Positions 55,588 through 64,000 of a DNA stretch of 64,000 nucleotides are shown in pieces. Numbering within the stretch: position 1 is the stretch's first letter; each line of letters starts with the position of its first letter. The stretch comes from Rostrohypoxylon terebratum (taxonomy: Eukaryota; Ascomycota; Sordariomycetes; Xylariales; Hypoxylaceae). Location: NCBI GenBank assembly GCA_022497145.1, contig MU385929.1, forward strand, positions 62,001-126,000, in the 5' to 3' direction. Both the position numbers and the translations under genes were made by a program. A model generated the notes under the pieces. That model was not told the origin of the DNA. It saw only the letters and a list, made by a program, of their open reading frames with translations, and did no database searches.

Positions 55588-57409
55588 ATGGCGCCTCTAT
55601 GTAAATTCTGGCAGCAAGGTTACTGTAAGAATGGATGTATGTTATAATCTATCCTATCCCATCCATATTCATATACCCATCGTCAGGGGAGAATACTCAC
55701 ACTGTCCAATATAGCCTCTTGCCGTTTTGAACATCCAGGCGATAACGCAGCTGCGAAGAACCCATTCGGAGCACCAAGCTCCAACACAAACCGATTTAGC
55801 GCCCTGAATTCTGGCGGTGGCGGAAGTGGAAGCGGAAGCGGGAGCAAGCCCCTGGACAACCCTTACAAAATCACAGCCGAAACTATCAAAGCCGACCTGA
55901 CGGTAGAACGACCACCATGGCTCCTATCCTGTTACGGACCTGGGAGAGATGCTCCGGAACAATTGTTTGGCGGTTATCCACGCGAACAAAGTCTTGAGGA
56001 GGTGATGTTTTACATCAAAAGCTCCGCGAACCAACAGCAAGCAGTATGGGTACACCCAGCATCTACGCGTCCGTCGTATATTTTGTTTTTGCTAATCATC
56101 GGAGAAGGAAGCAGAAGTCATGGCTCTTATCCAACAGGCCGAACAACAGAACCAAACCGCCCTTAACAACCTCGACGGAGCTATCTCATTTGTGCTTGCC
56201 GCAGAAAACAAGCATCCCAATCGTATAGATATCTGCGTCCAGAACGGCACCCCGACTGGTGTCTTTGCGAGAGAGGCTGCCGCTGGTCCTCAATCCGGCT
56301 TTGCAAATCCACTTACCTCAACCCCCAATCCTTTTTCGTCAGGCAGTCAACAGAACCCATTCGGTGGCAGCAGCGCGCCTGCGTTTGGTCAACCGTCAAC
56401 ATTGGGCCAGAAACCTAACCCATTTGGCGCGCCATCAAATACTCCGGCCTTCGGCCAACCATCCGCTATGGGGGCGGCTAAACCGGCGTTTGGTCAAACT
56501 TCACAGATGGGCGGAGCTGCCCCTGCGTTTGGACAGACGTCAGCCTTAGGCCAAAAACCGAACCCTTTCGCCAGTGCAGCCTCCGGACCAAGTCCTTTTA
56601 GTCAAACTGGGGGAAGTACCTTCGGACAACCGTCGGCCTTGGGACAGAAGCCAAACCCCTTCCTTGCACCGCCGTCATCATCAACTCCCAACCCTTTCGC
56701 TCAGCCTGCCATGACTCAAGGGCTCAGCCCGTTTAGCCAACCCGCAGCCGTCAACCCTTTTGCCAAGGTAGAAACACCACAGACGAACGACCAGTCTATG
56801 GACACATCAGCTCCTTCACCAGCTCTTAATAACCCTTTCGCAAAACCGGCTAGCCCTGCCTTCGGTGTCGCGACCAAGAATCCGTTCGCAGCAGCACCAC
56901 AACAGCCGTCAGGGTTCGCAGCCGCAGCGGTCAATCCTTTCGCGCAAGCTCAGACACAATCGCAGCCACAGGCACCGGCACAACCACAAGTGCAAGCCCA
57001 AGCCCAATCTTTCCCTATGGGCGGAGTCAACCCCTACGGACCGAACAGTACGAGGCAGCATCCGCCCCCGGAGAGTTATATCAACAAGGCTATGAATGGG
57101 CAGATTCTATCATTCAATGGACAGCAGGTGTTTTACAAGTGGAGTGTAGGAGAAAAGTACGAGGATGAGAGACCTCTGGGTCCGCCGACGGAGCCACCGG
57201 TACCCGGAGTGAGGAACCAAGACGGGTCCTGGCGTAAAATCCTCTTTCCCAATGGACCACCCGCCTACAATAAGGATACCGAACCGGATCCCTCGTTATA
57301 CAATGATATGATCCAGGCGATCTACGAGAAGGTGAAGAGCACGGGCAGATTCGAGGGCGATATGCCCGAAGTGCCACCGATGAGGGAGGATTGCGTCTGG
57401 ACGTTTTGA
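55588..57409 (+). CDS. NUP42: NUP42/Amo1-type nucleoporin (CCCH zinc finger plus FG/NPF repeats)
   Basis: Three exons (55588-55636, 55715-56043, 56105-57409, phases 1 and 0) give 560 residues. The N-terminus is a C-x7-C-x5-C-x3-H zinc finger (MAPLCKFWQQGYCKNGSSCRFEH), split by the first intron. A conserved block follows: DLTVERPPWLLSCYGPGRD, PREQSLEEV. The middle (about residues 165-430) is rich in NPF, AFGQ and FG-type repeats (NPFGAPSS, PAFGQTS) that form the permeability barrier. The C-terminal segment (LGPPTEPPVPGVRNQDG to the final EDCVWTF) is the region that in Nup42 binds Gle1 for mRNA export through the pore. The 61-nt second intron removes a frame-breaking stretch. ATG 55588 is the only start giving a complete finger. 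Confidence 0.92.
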
Positions 57410-57800
57410 AAGGGTCGCCGAGGCGTCGAGTCGAGGAGTTCTCTGAAGTCGGGAGATCTATGCATATAACGGACAAGGGGATTGGGAACTAGCGTTAATG
57501 AACCGGTTATGACAGGAATCGACAGGAGTCACGTTTTGTATATGACAGTTAGATACCCTGGGGATCACACTGAATCACGCAATTACGGCATAGGCAATTG
57601 ATTAGAATGTTTACTTTGCAATGTTGCGTTTATTGCGTTTGCTTGTATTCACCACCACTACTCTGTTCCTGAACCTGTTCGGTTGCAGGCCACCTCTGGG
57701 AAATGTAGTGGGCTAGAGTGACATCCAATCCATGGGTATCTGTAAATCCGGTTGAGCCATCCCAGACTCCGGTTATCCTCGCGGGGGGGGGGGGGGGGGG

Positions 57801-57834
<34 letters not shown>

Positions 57835-58008
57835 GGGGGGGGGGGGGGGGGGGGGGAANNNNNNNNNNTGCTGGCCCCCTTTGGTAATTTTTTTGGGTAT
57901 TTTTCAAAACAAACCCATGGTTTTCTTTAATCCGGGTTGTCCCACCCCCGCCTCGGTTTTTCCCCGCGCCCCCCCCCCCCCCCCCCCTTTTTTTTTTCAT
58001 ATCCCAGC
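57410..58008. other. Intergenic with second assembly gap
   Basis: N at 57859-57868. A long G run (about 57782-57856) precedes the gap. After it, 57911-57970 is a degraded copy of 57727-57782, ending in C and T runs. The pattern is the same as in the oxidoreductase intron and is best read as an artefact at a C/T homopolymer. The ribosomal gene stop lies about 140 bp beyond, so it is unaffected. Confidence 0.75.
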
Positions 58009-58458
58009 TTAGGCGGCGATGGTGACTTCGACCTCGACACCGGCCTCGATGTTGACGATGATCTGCTTGACGGTCTCAGTAGGAGCGTTAAGACTAGGTT
58101 CGTTGGTTAGCATGTGAATTGTACGATACGATACTATATTATATTATATTGTATGATGAGAAATTAGGAAGAGAGAGAACAGAACATACTCGATCAGGCG
58201 CTTGTGGATGCGCAACTCGTAGCAGTCCCAGGTCTTGGAACCCTCACCACAGGGGGTCTTTCGGGTGGTGACCTTGAGGGTCTTGGTGGGCAGACGGACG
58301 GGGCCCTTGACGCGGAGGTCCTTGGTCTTGGCACGCTCGATGAGCTCGCTGCAGACCTTCTCAAGGGCGGCGACCTTGCGCGAGGTGAGGGTGATGCGGA
58401 TCTTGTGCGTCTTAGCCTGCTCGCCAGCGTAGTCCTTCTCGGGCTTGTTGTACGACAT
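58009..58458 (-). CDS. RPS20: 40S ribosomal protein uS10 (S20)
   Basis: Two exons (58458-58190, 58093-58009, phase 2, 96-nt intron) give 117 residues. Motifs: KTHKIRITLTSRKVAALEKVC, VKGPVRLPTKTLKVTTRKTPCGEGSKTWDCYELRIHKRLIDL, and the end NAPTETVKQIIVNIEAGVEVEVTIAA. uS10 sits in the head of the 40S subunit and is also a target of ribosome-collision ubiquitination. The start MSYNKPEKDYAG follows a weak but conserved-looking context. An in-frame upstream Met (58566) adds 36 residues with no family match and is not used. Confidence 0.97.
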
Positions 58459-59356
58459 CTTGGCTGAGCTTTTGTGGTGTTTGGTTGAGACCGATTGATG
58501 ATATGAGAATGAAGTTTGTGTGGTGGGAGATTTACCTTCACGACTCGAACGTTCACGTTGCGGCAAAGTGATGAAGGTGACGCAAGTTTGGTGGGTTGTG
58601 ATGGTAGGAAAAAAAAGAAAAGTTCGCGATCTGCGACAAAAATTAATAATACTATGTAGGACCTTTTAGTTAGAATTTCAAGTGTGGGCTCTGATAAGGG
58701 CTAAAGTGGGGTTATCCGGGTTATCTTGCATATATATGTACCTAGTATGTAGCTTTACAGCACCTGGCACCATGTGGCACTTCAAGGTTTCGTCGGGTGC
58801 TATTAGGTAGTACCTACTAGGTACTAGCAGTACCTACATAGGTCCTAGCTCAGGCTAGCTGGAGGTCCTATGTATTGTACAATACAGTACCGAAGCCTTA
58901 CATCCATGCCCAGGTGGGTTCCATTTGTACCCATTCCAGACCCATTCAATTCACAACATTGAACTTGGAAAGATCCATTAATTGTACATGTAACCAACTC
59001 AAGGTCATGTCATCAGAAGATAACCAAATCTACCTAGGGTCCTAGGTACTAAATATCTAAATATACCTAGTACTAGGTAGTTCTTTTATTAAGAGTCATC
59101 CGGCAAACATGGTGTGGGTCTCATAAGTGGTCACTTCACTATTCACTCTTCACTCTTCTCTTCTCTCTCTACCAGATACCTAGAATCCTAGATCCTAGGG
59201 TTACTATACCAAAGGCACCTATTTATTGTCTAGGCGGAGGATCCATGGATGTTAGCAGCTCAGGAAATACACATGCAGCTCGTCGATTTCATATTTCGAC
59301 ACGCTTCACTCACCTAGTCTTTTCTGACCTGACCACTTAAAACCGGATTGGATATC
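58459..59356. promoter_or_regulatory. Divergent promoter of RPS20 and the CUE3-like gene
   Basis: 900 bp between starts. Contains several TACCTA/TAGGTA clusters (58800-58860, 59030-59085). No Tbf1/telobox-like AACCCTA site was seen here, unlike the eS31/eS26 promoter. Confidence 0.4.
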
Positions 59357-61395
59357 ATGGCGGTCTTACCTCCTTTTGCGCCCTTTCCCGAGGCACCTTG
59401 GAGAGACCATATTGTTCCCGATGAATGGGAAGCTTGTCTGTCAAACTGGGTTGCCTTAGCAGAGGCACATCTGTCTCTATCCGGAGATCAGTTTGCCATT
59501 GTATCCTCCAACGATGAATCGCTCTCGTCTTTCCTGGTATCCTTCATGAGAGAGACCGCCTCGAATAGTGCTGTGCTTGGCACTTCGCAGTCAGCACAGC
59601 TTTTGATTCGGCAATCCTTCCTGATTATGGCTAGACTTCTACGAACACCTTCGCCGCCTCCCCTCCTACTTCAATGGGAGACCTTATCTGATTTCTGCCA
59701 TTTATATTCAAAGAAGAAAACATCCAATCTAATCAGACAAGTTTCTCAAAGCATACAAGTGACCACCTCTCTATATGCCTTGAAGAAGGCTTTGATCATC
59801 TCCCTTGATGCTGGGCTTAAAGGCGACCCCAGAACTCTTGAATTCCGCCTGAAGAGACTGAACCACCTTATCCATGCATCTCCCGACATAGCTGCCCTTT
59901 TCCTGGCTGGGAGCGATTTCTTAGATGGGCTCATTAGCTGCTACAAGATCATGAACCCCCCTTTGAGAAAGGCTATCGTGACGACGTCCTACCTATGTCT
60001 TGTTGGGCTAACTGAAGGGGATTCCCCCAAACTATCTATGTTGACTGACCAGCTCTACTCTTTAAAAGCCGCAGCCGACGCCCACAAAGCCGGGCCTTTG
60101 AACGTGAACGACTCCATGGTAGCCGAATTGGTCACTGTCACTCCCATCCTCAAGCAGGTACAACGTCGCTTGGAAGAATCTGGCTCAAATTCGACGCGAG
60201 GAAAATCGGTCATTGCTGGGTTGGAAGGCTTCAGAAAGCCAGGTGGTAACATTAGACCGAAGAAGCTAATTAAGCGAAAGATTGACAAAGGAAAGGGGAT
60301 CATGACAGAGGAAGACGAAGTCCCTGGGGAGATGAGGATGCACCGCATGAGTCAAATCTCTCAGATACAAGACTTGTTTCCCGATCTGGGATCTGGCTTC
60401 ATCTCAAAGCTTTTAGACGAGTTCGGAGACGACACTGAACAAGTTGTGGCCCATCTGCTTGAAGATGATCTGCCGCCTCACTTGGCCACCGTTGATCGCA
60501 CTAAGGAGCTGTTGGTTTTTTCAGTCAACTTTTCTCATAGCATATTGACTAATTTATTCATAGGTCCCCTGAGAGAAGTAGGAGGAAGAGTCGGGATATT
60601 GCTCCTCGGCCAACACCACCCCAAGCTCCTATACGCCACAACGTGTATGACGACGATGAATTCGACAAATTGGAAGTAGATCTATCAAACATTCATTTCG
60701 GAAAACGCAACCCGAATAAATCAGCCGAAGATATCCTAAATGATCGATCCTCCGCTCCAAACAAGGCAGCCATTCTCTCTGCACTTTCCGCATTTGATGT
60801 TGATGATGATGAAAGGGATGACACGTATGATGTCGCAGATGCCGGTTTGGTCGTGGAAGATGGGAACCCAGAAGAATTGAAGGACGCAAACGAAGAGGCT
60901 CTTTTCAGAGCTTACCAATCAGACCCGAAGGCTTTCGACAGAGACGCGGCTACGAGGCGAGGCCAGCCTAGAATCAGGCTAAAACAACAGACAGGTATGA
61001 CCGATGAAGCGATCGAAGGTTGGGCCTTGATGCTGGCCAGAACCCCTCACCAGATGAGGCAATTGGAGATGAGATATAGCTCCTTTAGCGGCGAACAACC
61101 TGCTTTGGCCTCGACTGCCTGGCGTGCAAGCCCGGCGGGGTCTGCGGCAGAAGATTCCGAAATCGATAGCAGAGGTAATAATATTCGAGGAGGGCCTCGT
61201 GGCCGCGGCAGTCAAGGTGGGCGCGGGCGAGGTAGAGGTGGGCGCGGAAGGGGAGGAAATGTCGCTGGCCCGTCAGGTGAAGAAGGGACCAAGAGTGCTC
61301 AAAGGCACAAGGAAGCCAATAAAGGATCCAGGGCCAATCACAATCGCCGAAACCAACGCGCAAAAAAGATGGCACGTGGTGGATTTCCAGGATGA
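59357..61395 (+). CDS. CUE3: CUE-domain protein, CUE3/ASCC2-like (ribosome quality-control trigger complex)
   Basis: Two exons (59357-60510, 60564-61395, phase 2, 53-nt intron with a weak GTTGGT donor) give 661 residues. The start is ATG 59357 (MAVLPPFAPFPEAPWRDHIVP), a pattern of fungal CUE3 homologues. Residues about 1-260 are a helical ASCC2-type domain. Residues about 335-380 are a CUE ubiquitin-binding domain (QISQIQDLFPDLGSGFISKLLDEFGDDTEQVVAHLLEDDLP). The tail is acidic, then RGG-rich (GGRGRGRGGRGRGG, residues about 595-615), and ends with a basic stretch. In yeast Cue3 works with Slh1 and Rqt4 to split ubiquitinated collided ribosomes, reading ubiquitin on ribosomal proteins such as uS10. 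Confidence 0.88.
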
Positions 61396-61453
61396 TCAGT
61401 TATTGTGGCCCAGAAAATCCATCGTCCAAGTTGGGAGAGACAATAACATGCGG

Positions 61454-64000
61454 CTACATTACCCTCCGCTTCTTGGTTTGCTGTTGGCTCCCGCTTCGCG
61501 CCATCGGCGTAGGTAAGATTGGACGTTTACCTAATGCGACCTCATTTGTGCTCGGACTCTCTTCGTAAAGATCCTCGTCATTCAGAACCTGCGCATAAGG
61601 ACTTCGGACTTCTGAAATGCCCGGAGACGGGACGTGTGTTGTAGAATAAAAAGAATGAATTGGTGCTGGCGACACAACCCCAGCAAACGATGGGCTCACC
61701 ACATCGGGTCCCACATGCCGCATTAAGTGAGACTGGTCCTTAGGTGTTGCTAATTCCGACACAGATGTCAGGTCATTATCCATATCCCCAGATCTCCCTT
61801 CCTGCACACCGATCATTGACATTAGCGATTCACGTGAACTGCGTCGACTTTCGAGGTATTCGCGGAGATCGAAGCACTGCCTGCAAACCGGATAGACTGA
61901 CCACATGTCCTCTTCGTTTCGGTGTTGTGGTAACTGAGGCCTACGTTCCTGGCCGCACCGTTCTTGGATATCATCGAAGATGTCGAAGATAGGAGTGAAG
62001 TATGTGTATCTTGGTCCGGGGCCGTAGTATTTATTCCGGCTCCAGAGTTGGCCAACGATGGAATTGGTATCGCAGTCGATGATGGCGGCACCGCTATCAC
62101 CCTCGACCCCTATACCCCCGGAAATCCAACCATTGTCGTTGTCATAGGGATGTGGCTCTTCGATATACCATTCGCGAGATGCCCTGCCATTCTCGTAACC
62201 ATCAAGATAAGCGGGGATTTCACAGACCTCACCTTTCTGGAATCCCGAACTACGCCCTGTTGAGCATACAGTCGCACCTGGCATAACTGTACTCATCGAT
62301 GTCACAGGAATTTCTCGTTGCTGACAAGAGGTAGGGAACTTTCTTAGCATATTCACTTGCTGACCTTTTGCAGAGACCAATGCCCAGTCTGTGACGACGA
62401 GCGGAGGCTCCATATCGCACTCCTCCCAATAAGGGTCGTGAGATATTCGAGTCGTTTTTAAGTCGAAGCCTGAGCTTGCCGTTAGATTTCCGACATGGAA
62501 ATCGAGATCGCCGCTGGTTAGGATGTCGTGCTTCTCCTTTACACATATTGCACGGTCCGCTGGAGACGGGTGTTCTATAGAGACCGGGCATGTTCCACCT
62601 TTACTAGCATCGACAAACGGATGGAAGTTGACCAACCAGAAACTACCGCCGTTGATCGTAATGCAAGGCCCCAAGGTCGCTGTGATTTCATCGCCGTCCC
62701 CAGACGTGGTTCCTATACTGTCTCCCATGCATGGACTTACGTAACAGAATGGGTTGCGCGGAAGACAGATCTCGTCAGGTATCTCCCTGCTGAGGCCCCT
62801 GGACCAAACAAGTCGGTCTACTTTTCCAACGGAGAATATAAAGGTGATCGTTTTACTATAGCTTGCCGGGAGCAGGTCCAGAACATGCCATGCAATGACA
62901 ATCTTGCGAGCCCTGGAGATGGTTCTCTTCGTCATGATGTTAAGTCGTCGGGCGTTAGGTTTTCTGCCACGCATCACACTGATGACATGACCGGGACCGC
63001 ACCACTTTGGCATCAATTCGGCGAGGAAGGGAAGAATGCCGTGCTCCCAAATTATCGGAAAGCTCGCCGACTCCAATAACTTGGATGAGCGACTCTCAAT
63101 AGCGCCGGGGCTTTCACCAGCTTTGGGCGTGCCACCTGAATCTACCATTAGTCGCTGCTTTATCGGGTTCACGTCACCATGGACATACCGTTTATTCTCT
63201 TTATTCTCTTTTCGAGCACCATCTTGAGATGTTCTCGGCAGCGCTTCTTCGAGGTTCCGACCGTCATCGCCATCTTGAGTGCCTTATCCTCAACAGGTTT
63301 GAGCGTTGCGGCAGAACCTTGCGTCCGATTTCTTGCTGACGGTTCTTCTGGTGCATCTGTCGCTGCTCCGAGGAGATTAATTGGTTGAATAGGGGTATTA
63401 TTATCAGTCGTCGTACTGTAGTGGATATGTTTCAAGTGCCAGTCGAGAAAGTACTTGTTCGCGAAGGTGCCTTCGGTACAACCAGGGACTGGACACAGCA
63501 GCAGGTGTTCACGCTTGACGTGCCAGTTGAGCTCCTCTCTTGTTGCGAATCCTGCACTGTCACACGGCCCTTTGTTTCCCCAGAGACATATATGCAGGTG
63601 CCCGATGCGGGAGTGGAGTTCGAGATCCTCTTTGCTAGTGAAACTCAGCTTGCAATTGCTCTTCGGGCATCTATACTCAAAGTCTATGGTAGCTGATGAT
63701 ACGCTAGACATGTTCCGTAACGGGGTCGGGATACGCGATCTGGAGATTCCTCCGGTAGTGAAGTCTGATGTGAAGTCTGTCTGGGTAGGAGACCAAGCTG
63801 AGCCCTGGTATGACGAGGGAGGAGATGTTAGAGTACTGACGTTGTCAGCACCAATATTAATGGGCATCGTTGCATGAGGGAAGTTGACGAGCTCCACGTC
63901 TGGAACCTTGTCGCTCACACCATACATGCCTCCTACCCTCAAGGACAATGTCCCATTGCCGCTGTCTATCCATGATACATTGCGCCGCGTGACAGGATGA
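61454..64000 (-). CDS. C2H2 zinc fingers fused to a trypsin-fold serine-protease-like domain (5' end off the window)
   Basis: Two exons: one from beyond 64000 to 63189, and 63135-61454, joined by a 53-nt intron (GTATGT donor, GACTAAT branch, ATTCAG acceptor) with matching phase. Upstream the frame stays open to the window edge, so the start is unseen. Exon 1 carries three C2H2 fingers (YRCPKSNC...LHSRIGH, HICLWGNKGPC...HVKREH, CPVPGC...HLKHIH). Exon 2 begins with an unknown domain (FPIIWEHGILPFLAELMPKW). A chymotrypsin-like fold follows, with an apparent triad: His in NFHPF (62623-62621), Asp in VVTDWALVS (62389-62387) and Ser in VEGDSGAAIID (62095-62093). The strand motif CSTGRSSGFQKGEV lies between Asp and Ser. 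The tail is Ser/Pro-rich with a basic end (KKRRVM). It may be nuclear and could cleave or only bind its target. Confidence 0.75.

Noticed and set aside
57718..58012. Gly-rich open frames at the second gap
   Set aside because: Same artefact: poly-G translated in every frame.
63103..63172. 34-nt and 47-nt intron options in the zinc-finger/protease gene
   Set aside because: 34 nt is too short to splice. For 47 nt the branch A is too close to the AG. The 53-nt option has a good donor, branch and acceptor.

Overview
The window looks like a stretch of a filamentous ascomycete genome (Pezizomycotina, most likely a Sordariomycete). Genes are split by short introns (about 50-180 nt, GT...AG, often with a CTAAC/CTGAC-like branch site). 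Housekeeping genes are interspersed with families typical of these fungi: a UstYa-like protein, a fungal sulfotransferase-like protein, a DUF6546/F-box protein, secreted GH18, GH76 and GH5 enzymes, a P450 and a small cysteine-rich secreted protein. Exon coordinates below were worked out by hand from reading-frame and splice-site consistency. Family calls come from recognised motifs, not database searches.

Layout. 1-11 kb is accessory: a short UstYa-like gene (926-1485), a sulfotransferase-like gene interrupted by one in-frame TAG (2880-3710), an old-yellow-enzyme oxidoreductase whose first intron holds an assembly gap (5205-6977), a broken F-box/DUF6546 gene (7487-9034, minus) and a GH18 chitinase (10508-11710). 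12-22 kb is housekeeping: ubiquitin-eS31 and eS26 ribosomal protein genes fired divergently from one promoter, tRNA-Ala and tRNA-Glu with introns, and condensin SMC4 divergent from an ELYS-domain nuclear-pore gene. 22.8-26.6 kb holds decayed coding remnants and a secreted GH76 mannanase.

26.6-33.2 kb carries two adjacent GPI-anchor remodelling genes, the CWH43 C-terminal-type protein and a PGAP2-type protein, which are one fused polypeptide in budding yeast. They are followed by UTP6 (small-subunit processome) and a convergent EVE-domain gene. 33.7-43.2 kb is gene-poor: a cysteine-rich secreted protein, a dead NAD(P)-binding gene, then about 7 kb with no recognisable gene up to the SWI1/ARID gene (43272-46508). 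47.5-55 kb holds a single-pass membrane protein, a four-exon cytochrome P450 and a secreted GH5 enzyme. 55.6-64 kb is housekeeping again: a NUP42-type CCCH/FG nucleoporin, ribosomal protein uS10 (S20), a CUE3/ASCC2 homologue of the ribosome-quality-control trigger complex, and, running off the right edge, a protein joining three C2H2 zinc fingers to a trypsin-fold serine-protease-like domain.

The most interesting items are that zinc-finger/protease fusion, the split CWH43 pair, the shared ribosomal-protein promoter with Tbf1/Cbf1-like sites, a tandem palindromic array upstream of the oxidoreductase, and several otherwise well-preserved genes stopped by in-frame TAG/TAA codons. There is no sign of transposons, CRISPR arrays or viruses. 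Two N-gaps have an unusual structure that looks technical.
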